Assembly (NCBI RefSeq): GCF_003336875.1
Contig: NZ_QGNJ01000006.1
Span: 62,001-126,000, forward strand
DNA: 64,000 nt
Origin: Oleisolibacter albus
Lineage (GTDB): Bacteria > Pseudomonadota > Alphaproteobacteria > Azospirillales > Azospirillaceae
Direction of reading: 5' to 3'
The position numbers and the translations under genes are program-made. The notes below the pieces were generated by a model that worked only from the letters and a program-made list of their open reading frames with translations, did no database searches and was not told the DNA's origin. Shown one piece after another: positions 17,294 through 25,847 of the stretch (position 1 is its first letter; the number at the start of each line of letters is the position of its first letter).

Positions 17294-18244
17294 ATGACGA
17301 CCAAAGTGCTTGTAACTGGAGCCACCGGTTTCCTGGGGCGCCATGCGGTGCCGATCTTGCGCGCTGCCTATGGGCCGGATGCCGTGGTCGGTGTATCGTC
17401 GAAGGACTATAATCTGCTTGAACGCAGCCAGGTTCAAGCGATGTTCGACGATCATAAGCCGGAAGTGGTCGTGCATCTGGCCGCCTATTCAGGTGGAATC
17501 GGCATCAACCGGGCCAAGCCGGCCGATTTCTACTACATCAACACCATCCTGACCGCCCATGTGTTCGAAGCGGCCGCCCATCTCGGCGTGCGCAAGCTGC
17601 TGTATCCGTTCGGGGGTTGCTCCTACCCGGCGGATGCCACCAGCCCGATTGATGAAGGGCAGTTGTGGCGTGGATATCCGCAGCCGGACAGCGCCGGCTA
17701 TTCCACAGCAAAGATGATGGGGTTGGTGGCGGCCCGGTCCTATCGGACCCAGTACGGGCTGAACGCGACGACGATCATCCCCGGGAACATGTATGGCGAG
17801 CATGATAATTTCCGCAAGGAAGAGAGCCATGTGGTTCCGGCCATGGTGCGGCGCTATTACGAGGCCATGCTGGAGAACAAGCCGTTTGTGGAGATGTGGG
17901 GGACCGGCAAGGCGCTGCGCGATTTCGTCTATGCTGGTGATGTGGCCCGCACCCTGCCTTTCTTTATCGACAGTTTCGACGAGAGCGGCCCGGTGAACGT
18001 TTCCAGCGGAACCAGCACCTCCATTCGCGAACTGGCGGAAACCATCGCCAAGCTGGTCGGCTTCCAGGGAGAGATCCGCTGGGATGCAACGAAACCGGAA
18101 GGCCAGCTGGTCAAGCTTTTTTCAGCCGATAAGCTGCATGGGTTGGGTCTGTCCTGCGCTACGTCCCTGGAGGATGGACTGCGCTCGACCATCCAGTGGT
18201 TCAACGCTCATTACGCCACTGCCGGAGATGGATTGCGCCTATGA
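17294..18244 (+). CDS. GDP-L-fucose synthase-like NAD(P)-dependent epimerase/reductase
   Basis: 316 residues of the extended short-chain dehydrogenase family. The Rossmann motif VTGATGFLGRH is at the N-terminus. LAAYSGGIGINRAKPADF and FGGCSYP resemble GDP-fucose synthase, and YSTAKMMG gives the catalytic Tyr-xxx-Lys. It probably epimerises and/or reduces a nucleotide-activated sugar for the polysaccharide. The first true ATG is 17294; the frame opens at TTG 17267 but without benefit. Its stop overlaps the next start (ATGA), so the epimerase pair is translationally coupled. No GDP-mannose 4,6-dehydratase partner is seen here. Confidence 0.8.
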   Translation: MTTKVLVTGATGFLGRHAVPILRAAYGPDAVVGVSSKDYNLLERSQVQAMFDDHKPEVVVHLAAYSGGIGINRAKPADFYYINTILTAHVFEAAAHLGVRKLLYPFGGCSYPADATSPIDEGQLWRGYPQPDSAGYSTAKMMGLVAARSYRTQYGLNATTIIPGNMYGEHDNFRKEESHVVPAMVRRYYEAMLENKPFVEMWGTGKALRDFVYAGDVARTLPFFIDSFDESGPVNVSSGTSTSIRELAETIAKLVGFQGEIRWDATKPEGQLVKLFSADKLHGLGLSCATSLEDGLRSTIQWFNAHYATAGDGLRL

Positions 18245-19014
18245 TCTATCTGATTGGCGGTAATGGCTTCGTCGGCAGTGGATGGGCCCGGCTGTTCGAG
18301 CGCCTGGGGCTGGAATTCCGGGTGCTGACCCGGGAGAATTTCGACACGTTCCGCGGGACAACCTGCGACATCCTGGTCAATGCCAACGGCAACTCAAAGA
18401 AGTTCCTGTCCGACCGGGAGCCGATGACCGATTTCGACCAATCGGTCCGCAGTGTGGCTGACTCCCTGCATGGGATCAGGGCCCGGCGTTATGTGTTCCT
18501 TTCATCCGGCGATGTCTATCCCCGGCAGGACAGGCCCAATGTCACCGGCGAGGATCAGGAGATCGATCTGGCTGCGTCCAGCCGCTATGGTCGGCACAAG
18601 CGTCTGGCGGAAATGCTGGTGCAGGCGGAGCATCCGGACTGGGTGATCTTCCGCATGGGTGGCTTCGTCGGTCCGGGCCTGCGGAAGAACGCCATTTTCG
18701 ACATGCTGACGGGCGCACCGGTATGGCTGCATCCCGATTCCGAACTTCAGTTCATCGGAACCGATACGGCAGCCGAGATCGGCTGGTCCATCGTCCAGTC
18801 CGGTATCTCCCGAGAAGTTATCAATATGGGTGCATCGGGAACCGTGCGTCTGGGAGACGTGCATGCCCTGATTGGGTCATCCTCTCCATGGCGTGAGGGG
18901 GCATCTAAAGTGCGGTTCGAGCTCTCATTGTCGAAGTTGGCGAATTTGTCTCAAATCAAGGTGCCTGGAACCGAGATGGAAATTCGCGCTTTTCTTGAAA
19001 GAAAAACGCAATAA
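18241..19014 (+). CDS. NAD-dependent epimerase/dehydratase family protein (short)
   Basis: 257 residues. The Rossmann GGNGFVGSGWARLF is at the N-terminus, VFLSSGDVYP holds the Ser region, and YGRHKRLAE gives Tyr-xxx-Lys. It is shorter than most sugar epimerases (about 310-340), with a reduced C-terminal substrate domain. It may reduce or epimerise a nucleotide sugar made by the preceding enzymes. The start ATG overlaps the previous stop by 4 bases. Its last 100 bases already show the AT-rich base use of the following genes. Confidence 0.75.
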   Translation: MIYLIGGNGFVGSGWARLFERLGLEFRVLTRENFDTFRGTTCDILVNANGNSKKFLSDREPMTDFDQSVRSVADSLHGIRARRYVFLSSGDVYPRQDRPNVTGEDQEIDLAASSRYGRHKRLAEMLVQAEHPDWVIFRMGGFVGPGLRKNAIFDMLTGAPVWLHPDSELQFIGTDTAAEIGWSIVQSGISREVINMGASGTVRLGDVHALIGSSSPWREGASKVRFELSLSKLANLSQIKVPGTEMEIRAFLERKTQ

Positions 19015-19050
19015 AAACCAAAGCCATTCGTGAGCAGTTGGAGGGGTGAC

Positions 19051-19779
19051 ATGTCTAGGTCTGTCTATCAAAGGGCATCGAACAAAATTCGGGGTATTTT
19101 TAATAAAATTACTGGGGTGTCGAAAATAAATCTAGATGGAGTTGATATTTTAATTGATAGGTCTGTTATTTCCCCAGCTATCATTGACTCTATCTATTTT
19201 GGTTCCTACGAAAGTACGGAGAGAAATAGTGTTGTGCCACTGATAAGAACAGACGATCGAGTCCTTGAAATCGGTGCCGGTATTGGATATTTGGCATGCG
19301 CTATTGCGCGTAATGCAAAGCCGAAAATGCATAAGATTATTGAGGCGAATCCAAAGCTCATCCCAGTTATTCAAAAAAATCTGAGAGCAAACAATGTAGA
19401 AGTTGATGTAGTCAATGCCGTTCTTGGTGATTCGGAACGGAAGGTTGACTTCTACATAGGCAGAGATTTTTGGGATGCATCCCTCGTTAAGGCGCCGTAT
19501 CACACAGAATCTATACTGGTTGATATGATTGATGCGCGGAATTTCGTGCAGGATATCTCTCCTACTGTCCTGATCATGGACATCGAAGGCGGAGAAGCTC
19601 AGCTCCTCCCTTTGATTCCGCTTGATACTATACGTTTGGTTTGCATTGAGTTGCATCCAGATCAGATTGGATCCGGTTCTGTTACGAAGTTGATATCCTA
19701 TGTTATCGCAGCCGGGTTCGATGTCGACCTGGGTAGCTGCGAAGGAACTGTGATGCTTTTCAAGCGCCATAACTCGTGA
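19051..19779 (+). CDS. FkbM family methyltransferase
   Basis: 242 residues. SAM-binding VLEIGAGIGYLACAIARNA is near residue 73. IIEANPKLIPVIQKNL and the late VLIMDIEGGEAQLL followed by CIELHP are diagnostic of FkbM methyltransferases. It probably O-methylates a sugar in the polysaccharide. GAGGGG lies 5 bases before the ATG. Base composition is much more AT-rich than the flanking genes, as in the next two genes, which suggests recent acquisition. The next gene starts 17 bases later. Confidence 0.85.
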   Translation: MSRSVYQRASNKIRGIFNKITGVSKINLDGVDILIDRSVISPAIIDSIYFGSYESTERNSVVPLIRTDDRVLEIGAGIGYLACAIARNAKPKMHKIIEANPKLIPVIQKNLRANNVEVDVVNAVLGDSERKVDFYIGRDFWDASLVKAPYHTESILVDMIDARNFVQDISPTVLIMDIEGGEAQLLPLIPLDTIRLVCIELHPDQIGSGSVTKLISYVIAAGFDVDLGSCEGTVMLFKRHNS

Positions 19780-19796
19780 ATATTGGAGAGACGGCA

Positions 19797-20636
19797 ATGA
19801 CAACAGTCAGCGCTTTTGTTATTAGTTATAATGTTGAAGATTACATTGGCAATTGCCTTCAATCTTTGTCCTGGTGCGATGAAATCGTTGTCGTTGACGT
19901 CTCTAGTACAGACGGGTCTGCTGAAATAGCTCGCCAGTATACAGAAAAAGTTTTCGTGCGACCGTTTGCTCCTATTGTTGAGCTGACGCGAGAATTCGCC
20001 TATGAGCAGACGACAGGGGACTGGGTCATCACACTTGATGCCGATGAAATCGTCGATGCAGATATGATACTTTGGATTAAACAATTCATCCTTGAGGATA
20101 AATATGATGGGGCCGCTTTGCTCCGGAAAAATTATATTTTCGGTAAATGGTCTCCCTATACCAGATACTGGCCGGATAATGTTCTCCGCCTCTTCAGGCG
20201 AGGTAAGGTCAAATTTTTGCCCGTAATTCATACTAACCCCGTTATTGAATCGGGAAAAATATACAAACAAAAGAAAGACGACATTGGTCGCATTCATCAC
20301 TTCAACCAAGTTAATCTGTTCCAGTACATCGAGAAAATGAACAGATACACAGAAGTGGAATCTACCGGCGCAAAGCCGAAAAATCCACTTACAGTGCTAT
20401 TCTATGTTTTGTACATTTTTACAAAAGAGTATATCCGGAATCAGGCTTATAGAGAGGGAATGTATGGATTTTGTGTTCACGCAATCACGGCCGTCTATTA
20501 TTTAGTTCGTGAACTCAAGGTGTGGGAAGCCTCGAGAAACCTTGACGTTCCTGCGCATTACCAGAATGTTGCAGGCCAGATCATTTCTCATATAAAACAA
20601 AATCAAAAGAATGGGCGAGTTAAGAATAATGGATGA
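19797..20636 (+). CDS. Family 2 glycosyltransferase (WaaE/KdtX-like)
   Basis: 279 residues with a GT-A fold. SAFVISYNVEDYIGNCLQSL at the start, VVVDVSSTDGSAEIA, and the metal-binding DADEIVD (DxD region) are typical of the WaaE-like beta-1,4-glucosyltransferase subfamily. A hydrophobic segment (about residues 200-215) suggests membrane association. GGAGAG sits 6 bases before the ATG. The AT-rich base use matches its neighbours. It overlaps the flippase gene by 8 bases. Confidence 0.85.
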   Translation: MTTVSAFVISYNVEDYIGNCLQSLSWCDEIVVVDVSSTDGSAEIARQYTEKVFVRPFAPIVELTREFAYEQTTGDWVITLDADEIVDADMILWIKQFILEDKYDGAALLRKNYIFGKWSPYTRYWPDNVLRLFRRGKVKFLPVIHTNPVIESGKIYKQKKDDIGRIHHFNQVNLFQYIEKMNRYTEVESTGAKPKNPLTVLFYVLYIFTKEYIRNQAYREGMYGFCVHAITAVYYLVRELKVWEASRNLDVPAHYQNVAGQIISHIKQNQKNGRVKNNG

Positions 20637-22113
20637 AAAGCTTCAGAAAAAATCTGTCGTGGCTGCGGGTGCGATGGGGGCTCGCGTCGTTATAACGGGT
20701 GTTGTTCAGGTCTTATCTCTTTTGGTTCTGTCAAAATTCCTATCTCCCAGAGATTTCGGTGTTTCATCTATTGCTATTACAGCGATGACTTATTTTTCGA
20801 CATTTGGTGATCTTGGTCTTAACATTGGCATTGTCCGGTCTAGGGAAAAGATCGATGATCTTGCCCCTCTAGCCCTCACTCTTCAGATGATTGTTTGTTA
20901 TGGCCTGTTTTCTCTCTATTGGATGTTTATATTTGTTTTTTCGTTTGACGCTGATAATGCGGTAATTGAATCAATAAATCTTGCCACTTTTGTATTGCTC
21001 ATTCTTCCATTTAGAGGAATTTGGATCGCTCTTCTTGAGAGAGACCTTAAATATGGACGAGTTTCTTTTGCGGAGAGTTCGCAGGCGATTGTTGCGGGCG
21101 TTATTTCTTGTCTGGCAGCCTACTTTGGGGCAAAGCATTTGAGTATTGTTATCGGTCAGCTGTCCGGGTTCGTTGCGTGCGCCTTAATATTGTCTTTATT
21201 TAGGCCGTCTAAAATTTCTTTTTCTTTGAACATCGCTGAGCACAAGGCCTTTCTTAAGCTTGGCGGGGCATTCCAGTTGCAGATGTTGCTTAATCTTTCC
21301 AAAGAGCTCTGGCGCCCTATTGTTATTGGGGGAATACTAGGTGCGGAGGCGCTTGGGTATGTCGACTGGGCAAAGAAGCTCATACAGCAAATTGTCAGCA
21401 TAGGCTATCAGGTTGGAAGAATAATAGTTCCAACAATGTCCAGGCTTCAAAATGGCTCGTCTATGCGCGATCAAGGAGAAAAATTGGAAGTTTGGACACC
21501 ATCGCAAATGCTGTCTCAGTATATTCTATTTTCATCTATGATATTCTTTTCCGTCGTTTCAATAATATTGGCATATAGTCAAGAAATAATTTCAATTTTT
21601 TTTGGGCCAAAGTGGCTTCCCGCAGAGTATCTGATCATTATGTTTTGTTCAGATCTTATAAATGTTGCCATATCCTTGCCCCTGTACCAAGCATTGGTTT
21701 CCGTAATGTCGGCTAGGGTTGCGGTTAAAATTTCTGTTATCTTTCTTATCTCGGAGTGGGTCATTTCTGTTATCGCTCTCAAGTTTCTTGGGGTTCTGGG
21801 GGCGGGTGTGTCGTCAATCATTATTGGTGTATTTTTTCCGGTTCTTTATATATATCAATTGAAAATATCTGCCGGGTGGACGATAAATCCATATCGCCTT
21901 ATATGGAAGTATCTGCTGGTTTCCATATTTGTAGGAATTTCATGGAGAATATTTCATAATGAGGCGGGTGATTTATTCGGTTTGTTCGTTGGGTGTTTTG
22001 GCGTTTTTCTGGTGAATTCTACGCTGGTCATGCTTGTAGATTCTAAAATCAGGGAAATTTTCAAGGTAATTTTTGCTAATATTTTGAAATCTTTATATTT
22101 TCAAAGGGGGTAA
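20629..22113 (+). CDS. Wzx-like oligosaccharide flippase
   Basis: 494 residues with about 12-14 hydrophobic helices and the polysaccharide-biosynthesis transporter signature near the N-terminus (LSLLVLSKFLSPRDFGVSSIA). It should flip the lipid-linked repeat unit across the inner membrane for Wzz-controlled polymerisation. The ATG at 20629 overlaps the previous stop; a further ATG at 20611 is possible. Very AT-rich for this replicon. No Wzy polymerase was recognised in the window, so polymerisation must be encoded elsewhere or by a protein not recognised here. Confidence 0.85.
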   Translation: MDEKLQKKSVVAAGAMGARVVITGVVQVLSLLVLSKFLSPRDFGVSSIAITAMTYFSTFGDLGLNIGIVRSREKIDDLAPLALTLQMIVCYGLFSLYWMFIFVFSFDADNAVIESINLATFVLLILPFRGIWIALLERDLKYGRVSFAESSQAIVAGVISCLAAYFGAKHLSIVIGQLSGFVACALILSLFRPSKISFSLNIAEHKAFLKLGGAFQLQMLLNLSKELWRPIVIGGILGAEALGYVDWAKKLIQQIVSIGYQVGRIIVPTMSRLQNGSSMRDQGEKLEVWTPSQMLSQYILFSSMIFFSVVSIILAYSQEIISIFFGPKWLPAEYLIIMFCSDLINVAISLPLYQALVSVMSARVAVKISVIFLISEWVISVIALKFLGVLGAGVSSIIIGVFFPVLYIYQLKISAGWTINPYRLIWKYLLVSIFVGISWRIFHNEAGDLFGLFVGCFGVFLVNSTLVMLVDSKIREIFKVIFANILKSLYFQRG

Positions 22114-22127
22114 AATTTGCTTTTCAA

Positions 22128-22154
22128 GCATTAAATGTCAATGCCTGATTTTTT
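22128..22154 (+). terminator. Possible weak intrinsic terminator after the flippase gene
   Basis: GCATT (22128-22132) pairs with AATGC (22140-22144) and is followed within 4 bases by six T residues. The stem is only 5 bp, so the call is tentative. The next gene has its own GGAGGA ribosome-binding site. Confidence 0.3.
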
Positions 22155-22209
22155 GCATTTCTAGCGGGTTTTATCTGGCGTTTTGTGGTGCGGAATGGAG
22201 GAAATGCTG

Positions 22210-23379
22210 ATGCTTAATTTGAAAAAATTTCAAGAAGCTGCCGAGGTTCGTGATGAACTGAAGAGCTGGCTGCTGGATAAAGCCTTTCCCATCTGGTGGG
22301 AGCAGGGGGCCGACCATGCGCTGGGGGGGTTCCATGAGAAGATCGACCAGAGCGGACAGGCCGTGAACCTGCTGCGCCGTGGACGGGTGCAGCCGCGGCA
22401 GATCTATTCTTTCGCCATTGCCAAGGAAATGGGGTGGACCGGGCCGGCGCTGCAGGCGGTTCGGCATGGACTGGACTTCCTCCTGACCTATTATCCGCTG
22501 CCCGCGGGCGGTTACCGGACCCTTGTGGCACCGGGAGGAGCGCCTGCGGATGATTTCATTTCCTTGTATGATCAGGCCTTCATCCTGTTCGCCCTGGCTT
22601 CGGCCCACCGTGTCCTGGGCCGGGAGGCGGGCTTGGAGGCACGAGCCGTGGAACTGCGCGACTGGCTGCGGAGCAGTCGGGCGCATCCCCGCGCCGGCTT
22701 TGAGGAGACAGCACCTCCCACTCTGCCGCTCAAGTCGAATCCGCACATGCATCTGTTCGAAGCCAGTTTGGCCTGGGTGGAGGCCGGGGGGGATGGACAC
22801 TGGCAGACCATGGCGGATGAGATCGCCGAATTGGCACTGACCCGCTTCATCGATCCAAGAACCGGTGTCCTGCGGGAATATTTCGATGCTGACTGGAAGC
22901 CCATTCCCGGTGACGAAGGCCGCCTGTTCGAACCGGGACACCAGTTCGAATGGGCTTGGCTCTTGCTGCGCTGGGGGCAGGCCAAAGGCCGGCAGGATGC
23001 GATGGATGCGGCTTTCCGGCTGATCGCCATTGGGGAGACCCATGGTATCGACCCGGTTCGTGGGGTGGCCTTCAATAGCCTGTTCGACGATTTCACCGTC
23101 CATGATTTCCAGGCTCGTCTCTGGCCACAGACCGAGCGGATCAAAGCCGGCGTACTGGCTGCAAGCCTGACCGGCAACGCCGATTATTGGCGGATGGCGT
23201 CGGCGGGCGCCCGTGGTTTGATGAAATATTTCAGCAATGCGGTGCCGGGGATCTGGTGGGATCGGCTGAATCCCGATAACAGCTTCGTGGCTGAGGCGGC
23301 GCCGGCAACCAGCCTTTATCACATCGTTTGCGCGGCCCACGAGTTGGACGTCTGGATCGAGAAAGCGATCAGGCCATAG
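22210..23379 (+). CDS. AGE family epimerase/isomerase (N-acylglucosamine 2-epimerase-like)
   Basis: 389 residues. The (alpha/alpha)6-barrel pattern is recognisable: GGFHEKIDQSG near the N-terminus, RGRVQPRQIYSFA, NPHMHLFEASLAW, and EPGHQFEWAWLL with the catalytic His, then a last-quarter His in TSLYHIV. Members isomerise mannose/fructose, epimerise N-acetylglucosamine, or act on mannose 6-phosphate. GGAGGA at 22197-22202 lies 7 bases before ATG 22210, which decides the start among three in-frame ATGs. GC content returns to the genomic level here. It probably supplies a hexose precursor for the polysaccharide. Substrate specificity cannot be read. Confidence 0.85.
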   Translation: MLNLKKFQEAAEVRDELKSWLLDKAFPIWWEQGADHALGGFHEKIDQSGQAVNLLRRGRVQPRQIYSFAIAKEMGWTGPALQAVRHGLDFLLTYYPLPAGGYRTLVAPGGAPADDFISLYDQAFILFALASAHRVLGREAGLEARAVELRDWLRSSRAHPRAGFEETAPPTLPLKSNPHMHLFEASLAWVEAGGDGHWQTMADEIAELALTRFIDPRTGVLREYFDADWKPIPGDEGRLFEPGHQFEWAWLLLRWGQAKGRQDAMDAAFRLIAIGETHGIDPVRGVAFNSLFDDFTVHDFQARLWPQTERIKAGVLAASLTGNADYWRMASAGARGLMKYFSNAVPGIWWDRLNPDNSFVAEAAPATSLYHIVCAAHELDVWIEKAIRP

Positions 23380-23385
23380 CCCATC

Positions 23386-23652
23386 CTAATTTATCGATGC
23401 TGTAGGGGGCGGCCGCCCGCGGCGCAAGGGAGGGGGCGTCTGGTGCGCCGTCAGGCCATAGTAGCCCCGGTAGGCCTTGCCCCAGCGGTCACGGAAGCTG
23501 GTGTGGTAGAAGTTGCGGCTGATTTCCCGGTGTGCCGTGGACCGGTGCCGGCCGAGCGCCCGCGCGATCAGCGGGACCGGCATCTTGGCCTCCAGCATCT
23601 CCCCAATCCGGCGCCGCTCGCACAAGGTGATGTGGGAGTAGTGGGTTCCCAT
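23386..23652 (-). pseudogene. IS30-family transposase, N-terminal remnant
   Basis: 88 residues matching the N-terminal helix-turn-helix of IS30 transposases: HYSHITLCERRRIGEML, then ALGRHRSTAHREISRNFYH and KAYRGYYGLTAHQ. The frame stops at 23386. The DDE catalytic domain (about 250 residues) is absent, and the adjacent DNA to the left is the AGE gene. So this is a truncated, non-functional copy. It marks the right edge of the polysaccharide island. Confidence 0.8.
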
Positions 23653-23689
23653 GCATACCTCCATCGCTCAACCCATTGAAAAGAAATGA

Positions 23690-23714
23690 AAGTCGCACTT
23701 CAAGTTTGAATCCA
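23690..23714 (-). mobile_element. Candidate IS30 terminal inverted repeat region
   Basis: Upstream of the transposase remnant lies an AT-rich stretch (reading leftward: GGATTCAAACTTGAAGTGCG...) in the expected position of the IS left end, about 40-60 bases before the transposase start. No second end was found, consistent with a truncated element. The boundary is approximate. Confidence 0.35.
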
Positions 23715-24071
23715 CCCTCTTTATTCAGTTTTATGCGATAAGCATAATTATGAGAAATAATCGGTGACCGCCGCCTTGCCGATTCCAAATGGTTGCCGTC
23801 AGATTCCGGTAAGCCGGGGAATATCTGGTCTCATCGGAACCGAACCTGCCCGGACCAAGCATGGACGCGCCCATCCTATCCCTCGGTCTAGATGGTCAAG
23901 TGCTGGAGGCTGGGGGACACTGCGCATCGCTCCCCCCGACTTTCGTCGTGTGTCGGGCCGGAGTGCAGCGAGGTCTCCCATGGTCCGCCCCGTCTTGACG
24001 CCGGTCCGATCCCGTTCCGCCGACCGCTGCCGCCGTCCGGCCAGCGCCGTCCGGCCGTGCTGAGCCGGGCC

Positions 24072-25829
24072 ATGGACCATTATTCCTCCCTTGTACCGCC
24101 GCTGGCTTCAGACGGACCGGCGGCCTGGCTCTACGACCCTGAAGCCCGCCGCATGCTCTGGGCCAATTCCGCCGCGTTGCGGCTGTGGGGCGTGTCCAGC
24201 CCGGCGGCGCTGCCGGCGCGTCGGGATCTGGCCGACAGCGTGCAGATGCGCCTGCACCAGCTTGCCGGCCCGGATGACGAACTGGTGGAGACCTGGACCG
24301 TGGCCGGTGCCACCGGACTCCGCCGTCTGCGGGTGCGGTCGCGCCTGCAGGCGCTGCCGGACGGGCGGCGGGCTTTGCTGCATGATCTGCTGCCGGCTGG
24401 TAACCTACCGGACCCGCCCGCGCCCGGTGCGCACGAGGCGGCCCGAGCGGTCGATGTCGTTCCCGCGTGTGCCGCTGCTCCGGATCCGGCCGGGACGTCC
24501 AAGGCGCGGGGGCCTGCCGACGCCCCCCCGCCCATGACCGCCGTGGCTCAGGCGATTGCTCTGGCCCTGTCCGGGCTGGCCGATCTGGCTACCGGGCCTG
24601 ATCCGCTGCAGACGCCATCCGCTGCTCCCCCGGCCCCGTTCGCCCCCGCCGATCTGGCCGGCCCGCTGCGCACCCTGCTGCATCTGCTGGATGGTGACGA
24701 CACTGCGGCCATGAAGCGCGGCGCGGACGGGGCCGAGGATCAGCCGGTGCGCGATCTGGTGGCCGATCTGGTGCGGCTGCTGGCCCCGGCCGCCCGGCGC
24801 CAGGGGGGCCGTCTGGTGCTGGAGGTGGGCAGCGGTGTGCCGCACCGGCTTGCGGTCAAGGCCGGCCCGCTGCGGCATCTGCTGCTGGTGCTGCTGTCCG
24901 CCCTGCTGCGCCAGGGGGGACGTGGTGCCGCCCTGCGCCTGGAGTATGAAGACGGGTTGCGGCTGACCATTCCGGGGCGGCCACCGCCCCTGCCGCGCGA
25001 GCTGGAGGCATTGCAGGCCGCGGCCGGGGCCACGGTCGAGGTCCTGCCCGACCGCATCGTCCTGCGCCTCAGTCCCGCCGATCCTCCATCCGGGTCATCC
25101 GCCGTGGCCGATGCTGCGGCGGCTCGACTTGCCGCACCGCCGGTCCGGCACCGGCAGGTACGGGTGCTGGTGGTCGATGACAATCCGGTCAACCGGCTGC
25201 TGCTGGCCACCCGGCTGCAGAAGGCCGGTCACACGGTGGAGACGGCGGACAGCGGCGAGGCGGCCCTCGCCGCCACCGCCGCCACCGGTTTCGACATCGT
25301 CTTCATGGATCTGCGCATGCCGGGCATGGACGGGCTCGAGGCGTCGCGGCAGATCCGTCAGCGCCCGGGTGGCGGCGCCCTGCGCATCGTCGGGGTCAGT
25401 GCCGACGGCTATCCCGGCCCGGACGGGGGCTGGTGCAGGGACGGCATGGATGCCTTCCTGGTCAAGCCTGTCTCGGCAGAGGATGTGGCCGCCCAGGTCG
25501 CTCTGGCCCTGGACCGGGACGCGGCGTGTCTGGACGCGGACGCCGTGGCCGCGCTGCGGGAGGCGCTGGGGCCGGATCAGCTGACGACGCTGATGGGCCT
25601 GTTGGCGGGTATGATCCGGCGCGAACTGCCATTCATCCGCCAGGCCGTGGCCGAGCGGCACCCGCCCGCCCTGCATTCCCTGCGCGGCGCCGCCGCCAAT
25701 CTCGGTGCGCTGCGTTTCGCCACGGCGCTGCGTGCCCTTGGGGAAGCCGATCCCGACAGCCGCCCCGGCCTGCTCTGCCGTCTCGACTGCGAGGCCGAAC
25801 GTCTGCTGCGGAGCCTGGAGCCCGGTTGA
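24072..25829 (+). CDS. Degenerate sensor kinase-like protein with REC and HPt domains
   Basis: 585 residues. A PAS-like N-terminus (about 1-110) is followed by a Pro/Ala-rich linker and a region resembling an ATPase domain (about 225-335) that lacks a HisKA phospho-histidine, a normal N-box and the glycine boxes. A receiver domain (about 362-482) is intact: VVDDN acidic pocket, Asp413 in FMDLRMPGMDG, Ser in GVSAD, Lys in FLVKP. A C-terminal HPt domain has His535 in LHSLRGAAANLG. It thus looks like a phosphorelay intermediate without its own kinase activity. The full hybrid kinase about 1 kb downstream on the other strand is a possible phosphate donor. The ATG at 24072 is a conservative start; the frame is open upstream. 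Confidence 0.75.
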   Translation: MDHYSSLVPPLASDGPAAWLYDPEARRMLWANSAALRLWGVSSPAALPARRDLADSVQMRLHQLAGPDDELVETWTVAGATGLRRLRVRSRLQALPDGRRALLHDLLPAGNLPDPPAPGAHEAARAVDVVPACAAAPDPAGTSKARGPADAPPPMTAVAQAIALALSGLADLATGPDPLQTPSAAPPAPFAPADLAGPLRTLLHLLDGDDTAAMKRGADGAEDQPVRDLVADLVRLLAPAARRQGGRLVLEVGSGVPHRLAVKAGPLRHLLLVLLSALLRQGGRGAALRLEYEDGLRLTIPGRPPPLPRELEALQAAAGATVEVLPDRIVLRLSPADPPSGSSAVADAAAARLAAPPVRHRQVRVLVVDDNPVNRLLLATRLQKAGHTVETADSGEAALAATAATGFDIVFMDLRMPGMDGLEASRQIRQRPGGGALRIVGVSADGYPGPDGGWCRDGMDAFLVKPVSAEDVAAQVALALDRDAACLDADAVAALREALGPDQLTTLMGLLAGMIRRELPFIRQAVAERHPPALHSLRGAAANLGALRFATALRALGEADPDSRPGLLCRLDCEAERLLRSLEPG

Positions 25830-25847
25830 CGAGGCCGACCCCGGCCG

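Noticed and set aside
23489-23788. 99-residue leftward frame overlapping the IS30 remnant
   Set aside because: It is in a different frame from the transposase motifs and has no domain of its own.
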